Shown: piece after piece, positions 30,971 through 42,137 of the stretch | Layout: each line of letters begins with the position of its first letter | How positions within the stretch are numbered: the stretch's first letter is position 1 | Assembly (NCBI GenBank): GCA_016748015.1 | Contig: JAAOMT010000639.1 | Span: 124,844 to 188,843, forward strand | Direction: 5' to 3' | DNA: 64,000 bases | From: Geosiphon pyriformis | Lineage: Eukaryota > Glomeromycota > Glomeromycetes > Archaeosporales > Geosiphonaceae | Made by a program: the position numbers and the translations under genes | The notes under the pieces: generated by a model | Seen by the model: only the letters and a program-made list of their open reading frames with translations | Told to the model about the DNA's origin: nothing | Databases searched by the model: none

Positions 30971-31033
<63 letters not shown>

Positions 31034-31492
31034 AAATGCAATTGCAAGTTAGTATCTCATCAATAGTTGTGATCAAGAGCTATTGTTCCAGTGTGGTCAA
31101 GTATCAATTACTATCAACATGAAGTGTTAATAGTGGGAAGTGAATTGGGATAGTAAATAATTATTTATTGATATTGGGAAATAGAAGGTTACTTAGATCA
31201 AATTTAAACTGAGAGATCTGTTTTTTTCTACTTCTAATGCTACCACTATATATACATAATTTGGGTTTTATGAGATCACTTACATTCTTGACCAATGTGC
31301 TATAATTTCTCAAACAATGCTTACATTGCTGAGTAATATGCCATAATTTCTGACATTGCTTTATATTGCTGAACAATATGCCATGATTTCTGATATTGCT
31401 CTACATTGCTGAGCAATGTGCTTACATGCTAACTATTATTCTCTTATTGGTCTACTATTTTTTCTATATCTGTTTTCTTTTTATGAGTAACA
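30951..31492 (-). repeat. 5' LTR of element A, fragment 3 of 3
   Basis: Parallels 6590-7116 of the 3' LTR: AAATGCAATTGCAAGTTAGTAT, TATATATA at about 31250, ATTGCT/AGCAAT repeats (31285-31430), end GAGTAACA. It opens with an A-run of 56 bases (30976-31031) where the other LTRs have only a broken A/T tract. Confidence 0.88.
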
Positions 31493-33100
31493 ATATACAA
31501 GAGAAATGCTTAGTTAAAAAACCTAGCTTTGATTATGATGATAGAAATGCTCTTATTATAGGGAATCTAAATTAAATGCCTAAAGATTCATGTTTGAAAA
31601 CCAAGCAGACCATGAAAAAACCATTGAGAAAAATTAATTTTTTGAGTGATAATAATAGTGATGTTTTTTTGGATATTCTTCTAACTCTCCCTCCTTTCTT
31701 GAAAGTTTTAATTAATATTCCAATTAAAAAATCATTTGTTTTAGATATTGGTTTAGATAAAATAATCAGAAAATTCTCTCAAAAAAAGCTTGTAATAGTA
31801 AGAAGACTGTTTTCAAAAATTAATGGTTTTGGGAGGGGTCTCTACTCTCTCAAAATTTGCTGAAATTATTAAAGCAACATTCACTTCTGAATTGAGCTTG
31901 GCTTAAGCATCTGATATGACAATAGTTGCAAAGATTACAGTAAATACCAATTTCAAAAAATCTGTTGTATATTCAGATCAGGCTGTGATATTAAAAAAAA
32001 TCTCAATTGATATGTTAGTTGAGGCTGTGTATACTGCACTTTTCAAATATGGGTTGATTAAGTCAATTAAGATGCAATTAGTAAAACTGTAACAAAAAGC
32101 TGTGATGAAGTTTGACCAATCAGACCAGGCTAATTTGGTTATAACAAACTGGTTTATCTTAATTGAAAAAGATGCTGTGCATGTTGTTAGAACAGATCAA
32201 GACAAAATAACATGGAATGCAAGAGATTGTTATAGGGCACTGTTCTATATACTGCCAATAGAAATTAATGCTCATAATATTTATGATTTTATTGGTTCTA
32301 TGGGTGGGAAAACATGTGTTATCAATTATTATCCAGTTTCATATGCTTAAGCCAGATGTCCTACTGTTTACTTTAATTCTGCTAAGTTATTGAATATTGT
32401 TATAAGAACTACACCAGTTTTAAGAGATACCAATTTGTGCTGAGCCTATCTAGGTTTAGCAAAGTGTACTAAGTATAAAAAATTGGGTCATACTTTATTA
32501 GGTTGTTTTGTAAATGAAAAAACTTCTTTTGGTGGCCTATTCTGTAAAGTACTGTTAAAAGATGATAAAAGCAGACTAATATCATTTATGCTAAATATTT
32601 AGTACTAATTACCCATTCTGTTTTTTTTGGTAGTGTTTTTTGGACCAAGATTGTTGATAGATCTTCTTTTCCTTCTCTTCTTATATGAAGTGGCTTGAGT
32701 GATTCTGGTTCTTTTTCAAAATTGAAATCTACTTTATTGGTGTCTATAAAATTAAATAATAGGTTTGCTACTTTTAAGCATAGTCTTGTCAGCTTTGTGG
32801 AACATATTGACAAGTTAACTAAGAGGTTAGACACATCTAAGCCAACAGTTTCTCAGTCTAACCTTAGACATTAGTCATTGGTAACCCCCTTATCACAGAA
32901 TTAAGAGGCAAATATAGTGATGAGTAAGAGTTCAGATGTAGTTACTCATGGTAAGACTATTATGAAAATAGTGGTTTTTGATTTGTTGGTTATTTCAAAA
33001 TTAGAAGACACTTTGAACAATCTGTTAGTTACAGTTATAGGCTTATTGGCCAAAGTAAACAATACTGGTTTGGTTTTTGTTGTTTATCCTTCTCAATAAC
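31493..33100 (+). pseudogene. L2 ORF1, main part after element A
   Basis: Matches L3 ORF1 in order: SFVLDIGLDKI...RRLFSKINGFG (L3 TLDINFLAVE...RKLFSRINGFGG), then WFILIEKDAVHVVRTDQDKITWNARDCYRALFYILPIEINAHNIYDFIGSMGGKTCVINYYPVS (L3 WSFLIGKDSVRVAKTVQ...), a knuckle-like CTKYKKLGHTLLGC near 32465 with one Cys now Tyr, and the coiled C-terminal region. ORF1 proteins in such LINEs bind RNA. Many TAA/TGA/TAG stops. Confidence 0.75.
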
Positions 33101-33109
33101 AGATCTAAT

Positions 33110-34170
33110 ATAGAAATTTGCTATATGCAATATTTAGAATCTCAATGTTCTTGTCAAGCAGGAAAAAATTGTTTGTTGGCATAAAAAATCAGGTAGTTTG
33201 GTTTCTATTGTTATTGAGACAAAGTTAAAATCTAGCATTAGGCCATGAATTATGAATAAGTTTGATGAAGTAAGGGTCTTTTCATCTGGTTTGAACAAAA
33301 GTTTTTTAGTACTAGGGTGGCAATTATTATGAACAATTCTTTGACTTGTTATGTATCTAAAATTGAAGAAGTCCCTAATTACCTTATTTTAGTTTGGCTT
33401 CTCTTTAAAGACAAGCTTTCAGTCACGATTTTGGGTTTATATGTTGGTGTTTTAGTTGAAATCAAATTTGGTTAGACTGTAGGAATCAACTCTTTTATTA
33501 CTAAGGCTATTAACTTCAGCACTTTTGTGATTCTGAATGGAGATTTTAATAAGAATGAGTCTAAAAAGAGTACAAGTTTCAAATTCTGCTCAGATCTGAA
33601 TTTGGTCAATTTTTTTGGTAAGCATCCACTAATTAAAGCTTCTACTTAGAGCAATTCAAGAGGTGCTGAGAAAGTTATTAATTATATTTTTGTAAGTAAG
33701 AGTCTGTTATCTGTGGTGGCTGGCCATATAACTAATCTTATTTCTGAGTTTTTTGATACAGATCACAGGACTGTTTTGGTTTCAATTGGTTTGGATAGTC
33801 TTTTAAATGTTCAATTAAATAGTTTATACAAACAGACTAACAAAGATCATTAGAAGTTCAGTTTTAAGAATATAGATAATACCAAATGGGCAAGATTTAA
33901 AGATTGTGCTTTAACCAAACTTTTAATAATAAAGGCTGGATTTTTTGTGACTAGTATTTGTGGTAATTTGAATACTATATAGAAGTTGTTGAAGAAAGTG
34001 ATGATAAAGTTGGCTAATAAAACATTTTTTAAATATTGGTTCAGTAAATTTGAGTGTTCTAAAAACAAATACTCTTCAAAATTTTTTGGGTTGAAATTGC
34101 TAATTGCCAAAATTGTTAAGAAGTTGAACTCAGATAACATGTTTAGATTTAATTGTTTTGCTAAGAAATA
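33110..34170 (+). pseudogene. L2 ORF2 APE-type endonuclease region
   Basis: Recognisable motifs: SIVIETKLKS (catalytic Glu), AIIMNNSLT, ILGLYVG, VILNGDFNKNES (Asp/Asn pair; first Gly changed), KVINYIFVSKSLL (IDY is INY) and FFDTDHRTVLVSIG (Asp-His). APE endonuclease nicks target DNA to prime reverse transcription. The frame is broken by several stops and one shift near 33300, so no product is expected. Confidence 0.75.
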
Positions 34171-34289
34171 GGCAACTTTGGATGGTAATAAGACTCTTAA
34201 GATTGTAAATATGATTTAGAATAGTGTAAGTTCAATGGTTATTCTTAAACATTTGTCAATAATTCATAAAAAATGCAGAAGGTTCAAGC

Positions 34290-36235
34290 TTTATAATCAA
34301 AGTTGGCTAAAAAAGTGTTTATTAAAAAAGCAATTAAAAAGCACATAGAAAGTTATTGTTTTAATAAAGAATATATGATCCAAAGTATTCTAAACCAGCT
34401 CTTTTGCAAGATGATTTTGAATTACTTGGTGGTAAAAGATGAATTGGTGGTTGAGTCTAATAAAGTGAAGCTTAAGATAAATAAAATTATGGAAGGGTAG
34501 ACAAAAAAACAGTCAGTGCTTCCAAAGATGTCCAACTTTTAGGCTCATTAATACATGTTCTTAAACTATGTTGATAATAATGTCTTTTCTGGTGTGATGA
34601 AAAAGATTGATATAAAGAAGCTGTTTTTGGTTGTTAATAATTTACTAAATAATAAGGCTGCTGAATTGTCAAGAATACTTAATAAACTTTAAAAAAATTA
34701 TGATAGAGAGGTGCTGGTTTGTTTTTTAAGACTATTAAATTTGTGTTTGACTTTGGATATAATTTTGATTTCTTAGAAGAGAGTGTGGGTTTTGATAATC
34801 CCAAAATCTTATGAATGGAATAGCATTTTAATAAATACTAGGCCTATTACACTGATTAAGACTGCCTAGAAGATATTATCTAAGATTTTTTTTGATAAAA
34901 TTTCATTAGTGTACAGCAAATTTGATGTTTTTTATGGTAATAACTTTTTAGTGTTAAAAAGTACTTTAACTCAGTCTCCTATTTTTGCCATTGGATTAGT
35001 CATTAAAGATGCTCTGAAGAAAAACAGATTGGTTGGTATTATAAGACATGCACAAAGCTTATGATTTAGTGGGCTGACATTATTTAAAAGTTAGTTTGTA
35101 TTGTATTAAGATATACAGCTAATTTATCAGGTTTTTTGGCAGTATTTATAAGAATTGTATCAATAAAGCTATAACAGATTTTGGACTCTCAAATGATTAT
35201 AGAGTACATGATGGCTTGAATTAGAGTGAGGTTTTTTCTCTACTTTTTTGGAGAATTTTCTATAATCTACTTTTGTGTAAAGTAAAGAGACATAAATATT
35301 TGTACAAATACCATATTAATACTAGATTTGTGGCAAAGACTAACAGAATTAAGGCTGTTGGAGAAAGAATTTTTTTTTTAGCAGCTGGTATCTTTGTCGA
35401 CAACATAATTTGGATTGGAAGTTGTCAAGCTTCTACACAATACATTTTTAATATTGTCAGTGAGTTTTTTGTTGTCAATAATATTTTTATTAATAATAAT
35501 AAGACAGTAGCTATTTTCATTAATCAAAGTATCAAGTTTGTATTACTGTTAATTAATAGTTTACTTATCTTAATTGTCAAAAAAAGTGAATTATACAGGT
35601 ACTTGGGTATTTTTTTATCCACTGAAGATTTTTCTAAACCTAGTTTGGCTTAGACTCATGTAAATGTTTGGTTTTTTTTAAATATGGTGTTAAAGAAAAC
35701 CATTACAGATAAACAATTTTCTTACTTGGTTTTGGCTGTTTTGCAGTCCATAGTTAGCTATTAAATACAATTTAGTTTTGTTTTGACAAGTGTGTATTAC
35801 AAATGGGATGTAATAGTTAGAAAGTGTCTTAAGATCAAGACTAGTTTGCTTTGTGACTTTTCCAATAAGACTTTACATCATCCATTTTTGTATGATTTAA
35901 AATCTTTTAAGCAAGTGCAATTTGAAAAGAAGTTGGCTTTATTGATTTCTTTTTTCAATGCTCACAGCATTTTTAGACATCTTTTTAAGCATAGATTTTT
36001 AAATTTGCAGATTTTGAGATGGTTTTTTTTGAATTCTTTACAGTTTTTTATCAAGTTGTATGTTAATTTAACAAATAATTTTTTGGCTGGTATGATAAAA
36101 ATCTTTTTGGAAAATAAGTTGTCTTTAATAAACAACTTGCCTACTGCTTTTTGCAAGCCAAGTAGGTTTCCAATGTTTGGTATCTTAGAGCAACTCTTGT
36201 ATTACAACTTTGTTCCTTTTTTAAAATAGTTTGGT
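34290..36235 (+). pseudogene. L2 ORF2 reverse transcriptase
   Basis: Landmarks: LNYLVVKDELVVESNKVKLKINKIMEG, VNNLLNNKAAELSRI (GKAAGLSGI in L3), TRPITLIKTA-stop-KILSKIF, FWRIFYNLLLCKVKRH, GIFVDNIIWIGSCQAST (the YADD-like box with its second Asp now Asn) and FVVNNIFINNNKTVAIFIN. The thumb and post-RT region is open at 35783-36229 (148 codons). RT carries out target-primed cDNA synthesis. Dead by stops and by the catalytic change. Confidence 0.78.
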
Positions 36236-36409
36236 ATTGCATTTGGTGACAGATTTCTGGACAAAAAAGAGAATGTGATAGATTGGAAAACTTTTCAGTA
36301 ATGGAAAAAATTGAATCTGAAAGGCTCTGTGTTTTATTAATTTAGACTGATATCTGAGTTTATAAGAAAAAATGGTTTTTTTAAGATTAAATTTGCTGTT
36401 GTTTCTGGA

Positions 36410-37780
36410 TTGTCTGTGCTAAATATCTTGAAATTCAAGAAGTTCTGTGATGTTTATGATTGTTTATTAAAGATTTGGTCTGATTGTATTAAGATTTACA
36501 CAGATGGGTCCTTAAAGAGTGCTGGTTCTGCTAAGGTAACAAGTGGGATGGCTGCTTATTTTCCAGCTGTTGATGTGGATGTTAAAATTAGAGTGCATAG
36601 ACTGTTGTCTTCTACTTTGGCTGAATTACAGACTGTTGTTTTGGCTTTGAAGTGTGTTTTATCTTCATGTGTTATAGTTTTGTATTTAAATAGTCAATTT
36701 GCAATTGATGCTTATGTGTCTGAAACTTCATTTGTGATACTTGATTTTTGCAATCAATGTTGGATAGAAAAATTGTATATAGTCAATTTTATTAAAGATA
36801 AAAACATTTCAGTTAAGTGGATGAAAGTTAAGAGACATTCAGGAATTTTAGGCAATATTAAGACTAATAAACTAGTTAACAAGACCATTTTTTCTTCTTT
36901 TTCTTTACATGTGGGAATTCAGAAACAGTTTTTGGTTGCTAAAAATACTGCTGTGTTTGGTAATGCTTATCATTTTGTTTGTAATCTGTACTGGTTAATT
37001 TGCTGTGCTTATTGAGAACCTGGTTCTGGTTTTGATGTTGTTTCAAGTGTTATGGTTAAAGAAATAGATTGAACTACTATTACAATGAGTTGGCATCCTA
37101 ACTTGTATATGCTTTCTGAGTTTACTAGTAGAAAATTGGCTAATTTGCATACATATATAATAAAAATAGTATACAGATAACTGTCAATAACAGTTAAGAA
37201 GAAGTTATATAACAGAAATTATCCTAGAATGTTGTGCTTGCTGTGTAACAAGATGAAATTGTCTGATTATGTTTTTACTTGTTTTGATAATATTGGTCTT
37301 TATAAAAACATTTTGGTTGAGACTGCTAAAAAATAGATATTGTTGGCAGGTTCTTTTTGTTTGTCTAATTCTGATATTTTGCACTTACTTTCAATATGTG
37401 TTTCAAATGTGATTTTGTACACTGCAATTTGCAAGAGCTTTGTGTTAAGAGATTGGTATATTAAAGCTGTTCTAATCTTTAAGGGGAAGAAAAAAACTGC
37501 TCTGACTCTGGTTGAATACATTCAGTTTGTAGTAGAATTGCATTGCATTAAAATGTGATTAATTAAATTCAAACATAGGATGAATATTGAAAAGACTGGT
37601 TTGGTTAAGAATGATGGTTTGATTGTGGACTTGTCTTACTGTATAATATTTATATTGTCAGATAGAATGGTTTGTATGCTTGGTATTATGGAATCTTTTG
37701 CTGTTAGTTTTGGCAAACATAAAATATGTTATTTTTTTTCTGGTTTAGATGCTGATGCTTTTATTAATATAGACATATAA
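36410..37780 (+). pseudogene. L2 ORF2 RNase H and C-terminal zinc region
   Basis: The open stretch 36410-37015 (201 codons) spans RNase H: IKIYTDGSLKSAGS (first Asp), STLAELQTVVLALK (Glu), LYLNSQFAIDAY (usual Asp is Asn) and KVKRHSGILGNIKTNKLV (GHSG region, Gly to Arg). It then continues with AYHFVCNLYW; LYNRNYPRMLCLLCNKMKLSDYVFTC is the CCHC finger with the His replaced by Tyr. The C-terminus to 37780 is split by three stops. Confidence 0.78.
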
Positions 37781-37916
37781 TGTTGTTTTAACTGGCCCAA
37801 ATAACTAGTCACATGTAGCAAATACATGAATTGTATTTAATTTAAACCATTTAGTTTGGTTTTATGTACTAGATAGCAGTTAGACTTTATTTATAAAATT
37901 TTATAATAATAAAAAA
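37781..37916 (+). other. L2 3' UTR
   Basis: Shares with L1 the blocks CTAGYCACATGTAG and GGTTTTATGTACTAGATAGCA and the terminal TAATAAAAAAATA. Conserved 3' ends in LINEs usually contain the element recognised by the RT for priming. Confidence 0.7.
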
Positions 37917-37929
37917 ATAGGTAATTAAA

Positions 37930-39073
37930 AATATTACATGTATTTAAAAAAATAATACTAAAGTTATTTTTTTTTTGTTTGTATTTGTTTAAATATTTTT
38001 AAGTTATACAATAATAAATAATAAATAATCTTATTTAAAAATTTTTTTGGCAATCTAATCTTTATTTTCAAGCTTTTTTTGATTAAAATATCTTATTTAA
38101 TATACATATTTTTGAAAACAAAATTGAATTAAGTTTTATAATTAACAATAAATTGCAATATAGCTAAAATTAAATAAAAAAACTGCTTATTTAAAATAGT
38201 TTTTTTTAAAACTATATTAGCAAAACTTAATATTTAAATATGTTTTAGCCAAACTAGATTTAAATAGATTATTTAATAACAAAAAAATATTCAAGTATTT
38301 ATAAGGTTTCTTTTTTTTTGTAATAAATATTAGTAAATTATTAATTATTAAATAAACATTTCTTATTTTCTAATTAATAAAAATAGTTATGGTTTTTTTA
38401 TTGTTAATAGAAATATTATTAATCATAAAAAATTTATTTATAATATTTAAAATATATTAAGTAGTAATCTAATTATTTTTTATTTAAATTGTATTATTAA
38501 CAAATATATTAATTTTTAAATATAAAGTTAATTCAGTTTGATTTTTAATTCTGTTAAACTTAATAGCAAATTTAGTATTAATTTAATAATATAAATTTTA
38601 TATTTTTTTATTTTATATAAAAAAAAATTATAAAAAATTCTTTAAAACAACAAAAAAAAAACTTTATTTTGATTTAAACTATTATATATTTAGTTTTTAT
38701 TTATTAATTTATAATTTATTATAATATAATTAATTCTATTATTATAAATGCTGCCAAAAAACTTTATAAATTTTTTATATATTTTTATTCTAATTAGACT
38801 ATTTTTTAAATAATATTAATTAACAAATTATAAGTTTTACACATATTTTACAAGACTAATTAGAGCTTATAATCTTTTTTTAATATATTTTTTATCAAAA
38901 TATTTTTTAAAATTAAAAAACTGATTTATATATTAAACAAAGATTTAAAAAATCTAAAAACATTTTTAATGTTTTTAAAGTTTATTAATGATATTAAACA
39001 AATTAGCAGTTTTTTTATTTAGTAAATTTTTAATTATATTTAATATTTTATTATATTTAATAATATTTATTAT
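37930..39073 (-). mobile_element. L-alpha, middle piece: decayed RT region of ORF2
   Basis: Read on the minus strand it aligns through its length with the RT of L2 and L3: FFGSIYNNRINYII (L2 FFGSIYKNCINKAI), NNISINNKKTITIFIN (L2 NNIFINNNKTVAIFIN), KYLNIFLLLNNLFKSSLAKTY, KKTILNKQFFYLILAILQFIVNYKT (L2 KKTITDKQFSYLVLAVLQSIVSY) and LLLYNLKIFKQIQ. Almost pure A/T, with stops everywhere. It continues at 4650 on the left and at 45878 on the right. Confidence 0.75.
39059..39073 (+). repeat. Target-site duplication of L3 (left)
   Basis: AATAATATTTATTAT, identical to 45863-45877 just after the L3 tail. Fifteen bases is a typical LINE duplication length. Because the sequence is all A/T, chance similarity is possible, but the flanking L-alpha sequences also join correctly. 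Confidence 0.75.
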
Positions 39074-39099
39074 TAAAAATTAAAACTTCTTTCTTTCCT

Positions 39100-41061
39100 T
39101 TGTCCCAAATTTCTGAAAAAGAGTCAAATTTTGAAAGAAGTTTTTTCTGTTTTTGCATACTGTCTTTCAATATTTCACAAGAATCAAACCCTTTTGTTGT
39201 TGGCCTGGCTGCCACTATAAGTAGTCATGATGCTAAGAAAAGGTCTGCCAGAGTTTCAACCACTAGTTCAGTTGGTGGTGGTTCAACTCAAAAAGTCAAA
39301 AAGCCTCTCAGTGGTATTAAACTTTCAGATACGGATAAGGATCTCAAAATTAGTAGACCTGTTAGTATAGACAGGCAACTTACTAGCATGGATACGGATG
39401 GAGAAGCCTTTGATGGAAAAATCACTTCTGACTCCCAAATGAATACACCCAATGTGAAGTGTTTCAATACTGGTGTGGCTATCAGTTCCCCTCTCAGCTC
39501 TATCAATTATGACATGGATGATGATGAAGAGGAAGTTTCTCTTCTTCTCCAGTTGTCTTTCTCTTTGGAAAAGATGTGAGTGGACCCCAAAATTGTTAAA
39601 ACTCAGGTAGAAGTGGCTGTGAAGAAATCTTTCACTTTGGATATCAATTTTTTGGCTGTGGAAAGGAAATCGGCAACGGCCAAGACTCATGCCATAAGGA
39701 AATTATTTTCAAGAATCAATGGTTTTGGGGGGGCCACTACCCCCTCAAAGTTTAAAGGGATCATCAGATCTACATTCACATCAGAGGAAAGCATGAGAAA
39801 AGCTGTATCATTGGCTGGAGAAAATGGGATTATTGTAAACACCGATCTTAAAAGACAAGGAGTGCGCTCAGATCGGGCTGTAGTGATAAAGAAAATTCCC
39901 ATGGATATGCCAAAAAAAATGATCGTCGCCGCAGTGTCTGAATTTGGTCAAGTGGTGTTGATCCAATTGCAACTCATTGGGCTGTAGCAAAAAGCTGTAG
40001 TGGAGTTTGCCAAATCGAGTTAGGCAGATCAGTTGGCAGCTAAGTGGTCATTTTTAATTGGGAAAGATTCAGTGCGCGTGGCTAAGACTGTGCAGAATCA
40101 TGAGACGTGGGTGTCTAAAGATCAGTATAAGGCACTTTTGTTTACTTTGCCAGTGGGAACAATGGCTCATGATCTTGGCAATTTTTTGGCAGGGGCTGGT
40201 GAGAAAACTTGTGTCATAAATCATTCTTTAGTCACTGGCAATAGGATTCGTTGTGCTGTGATTTGTTTTGAGAATAATGAGGATTTGGAGTCTGTGTTTC
40301 ATACAGAGCCTGTTTTTGGTGGGGTGAAACTTTTTTGGGCTAGATTGGATTTGGTTCGGTGTGAACAATGTAGGAAACTTGGTTATTCAGTTCTGGAGTG
40401 TGATGCTGAAGTCTCACATTCTCCTGAACTTTCCAAATCATTTAAAAAGATTGTCTCTGATAAAACCCGCTTCCAGTTGGCCAAGCTATATGCAAAAAAG
40501 AGTGTGCCTATTTCCAGACCAGCTGCATTCGGCAGCAAATTATGGGCCCAGGTTGTCTCCCTAGCGTCTTCATCTAATGGTCCTCACTTTGGTTCTGGTC
40601 CTAATTTTGGCTCTTCTTCTGGCGCCTCAGTTTTGGTTGGTAACTCATCTCTCGCGGGTCCTGTTGGTTCAATTTTGGAAACTCGTCTCGCTTCTTTGGA
40701 GCACTTTTTGGAATTTCTCATGGATAAGATATCCGGTATTATTGACAAACTTGACAGTTTAAGCTTGGTGCCCTCGGCTCTCGATTCCTCTTCTTAGCCC
40801 TTGGCTGCCCCTGGTTCAGTCAATATGAAACTTGGTTCAAATATTTTTTTGGATGAACTTAATTCTGTGGTTATTCCTCCTTCTTCGGTTTCCTCTGATA
40901 CCTCAAGTTTGGGTTCGAGTAGTTCAAAAGTTCTGACTTCAAAAGTGGGTTGCTTGGAATCAAAGTTGGTGGCTCTCGAAGCTTCGGTTAGTTCGGTATT
41001 GGAGAAGTTAGATCAGATGTGTGCTGGCTCGGGTTCTGCGGTCTTTTTTGCAACCCGATGA
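39100..41061 (+). pseudogene. L3 ORF1 (RNA-binding, zinc knuckle)
   Basis: One frame with a few stops (TGA at 39578, TAG at 39985 and 40021, TAG at 40795). Ser/Lys-rich N-terminus; TLDINFLAVE...IRKLFSRINGFGG; an RRM-like stretch with RAVVIKKIPMDMPKKMIVAAVSEFG and later WSFLIGKDSVRVAKTV; knuckle CEQCRKLGYSVLEC near 40363 (His replaced by Tyr); Ser/Gly-rich region; two Leu-rich coiled segments (ILETRLASLEHFLEFLMDKI and CLESKLVALEASVSSVLEKLD). The stop TGA (41059-41061) overlaps the ORF2 start ATG. The true N-terminus is uncertain. Confidence 0.82.
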
Positions 41062-42134
41062 ATGATTTAGTATGGAAAATAGCCACATGTAATGTCAGAG
41101 GAATGAACAATTCAGCTAAACAAGAGGATATTATATGTTGGCACAAGAATATGAACAATTTAGTTTCAATTGTCACTGAGACAAAGTTAAAAGATAAGGT
41201 ACAGCCTTGGATTGCTAGCAAGTTCGATGGTGTTTGGGTCTTCATTTCTGGTTTGAATTCTGGTCATCTTGGTTCTGGTGTGGCAATCATTATAAACAAT
41301 TCTCTGGCCAAGCACGTGTGCAAAGTTTCTAAGGTCCCTGGTCGCCTTATTTCTGTCAAGTTGCTTTTTAGGAATAAATTCTCAGTTTCTTTTTTGGGTC
41401 TGTATGCTGGCGCGTCGGCTTTGGTGTGCTTCTCTCAGGCCAATGACGTGAATACTATGATTGCTAGTGCTGTGAATGAATCATCCTTTGTGGTCTTAGG
41501 TGGTGACTTCAATGAAGATAGTTTGCATAGAAGCGCCAGTTTCAGGAAGTGTGGTAGCTTGGGTCTGGTCAACTCTCTTGTCTGCAGTCTATTTGTAAAA
41601 GTCCCAACTTGGAGTAACTCCTGGGGTGTGACAAAGACAATTGATTATCTTTTCATATCTCCCAATTTGGTCAATGCTATTGTGGATCATGATGTTTTGG
41701 ATGTGTCTGACTTCTTTGATACTGACCATCAAGCTGTTTCTGCGTCAATTGGTTTAGGTGGTCTCTTAGATACACGTTTGTGTTCTGTTCGCAAGCAGGC
41801 CAATAGGGATTGTTGGAAGTACGATTTTAAGGATACTAGTGTTGCCTTGTGGTTGAGATTCAGGGAGGCCACAGCAGTGAATGCTGCCATGTTCTCTGCT
41901 GATTTCTTGGCTGCCAGGGATCTATTGGATTTGGATGCGATGTGGAATGCTGTTCAAAAAACTATGTGCTTCTCAGTGAGTGAAGTTTTCAGGAAAAAAT
42001 GGTTTAAAGGTTATAATGGCGTTTTCACTAAGCATTCATTCAGGTTCCATAAGCTAGAACTTTTAGTGTTCAAGTTGGTCAAAGCTTCCTGTTCTGTTGA
42101 TTGTGATGTGTTTGTATCGCTACTTGATACTTGA
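41058..42134 (+). CDS. L3 ORF2, endonuclease part (APE-type), open
   Basis: ATG at 41058 overlaps the ORF1 stop as ATGA. 359 codons open, holding the whole APE domain with its motifs: ATCNVRGMNN, IVTETKLKD, FVVLGGDFNED, WGVTKTIDYLFISPNL and FFDTDHQAVSASIG; all expected catalytic residues are visible. The remaining part to LLDT leads to the RT. The nuclease nicks target DNA in LINE mobility. ORF2 then stops at TGA (42132-42134, probably Trp), and the same frame continues downstream. This is the best preserved enzyme domain in the window. Confidence 0.85.
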   Translation: MNDLVWKIATCNVRGMNNSAKQEDIICWHKNMNNLVSIVTETKLKDKVQPWIASKFDGVWVFISGLNSGHLGSGVAIIINNSLAKHVCKVSKVPGRLISVKLLFRNKFSVSFLGLYAGASALVCFSQANDVNTMIASAVNESSFVVLGGDFNEDSLHRSASFRKCGSLGLVNSLVCSLFVKVPTWSNSWGVTKTIDYLFISPNLVNAIVDHDVLDVSDFFDTDHQAVSASIGLGGLLDTRLCSVRKQANRDCWKYDFKDTSVALWLRFREATAVNAAMFSADFLAARDLLDLDAMWNAVQKTMCFSVSEVFRKKWFKGYNGVFTKHSFRFHKLELLVFKLVKASCSVDCDVFVSLLDT

Positions 42135-42137
42135 GAA

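Larger units (their letters stand above)
6248..31492 (-). mobile_element. Ty3/gypsy element A (family 1), internally deleted and split
   Basis: The LTR ends are TGTTAC (6248) and GTAACA (31492). Read on the minus strand the order is 5' LTR (31492 to 11099, interrupted by B and F), primer-binding site, gag, protease, a short C-terminal piece of integrase, a 3' ORF, polypurine tract and 3' LTR. The cysteine-rich domain, dUTPase, RT, RNase H and most of integrase are missing through a deletion joined near 8131. The 4-mers flanking the element (TCAT left, ATAT right) do not match, so no clean target duplication is visible. It sits inside L2 ORF1. Confidence 0.85.
5914..37916 (+). mobile_element. 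LINE copy L2, near full length, split by element A
   Basis: L2 begins with the same 5' leader as L3 (AACTTCTTT..., with CAAATTTC and AAAGAGTCAA nearby) and ends with the shared LINE 3' UTR and a TAATAAAAAAATA tail. It is present in two blocks, 5914-6247 and 31493-37916, separated by gypsy element A and its nested insertions. Without A it is about 6.8 kb, the same as L3. A likely diverged target duplication is ATAGCTGATAAAA (5901-5913) and ATAGGTAATTAAA (37917-37929). Both ORFs have many stops, so the copy is dead. Confidence 0.8.

Noticed and set aside
30709-31047. Open frame with a long Phe run next to the gap
   Set aside because: Translation of the 56-base A-run on the minus strand through N bases; not a gene.
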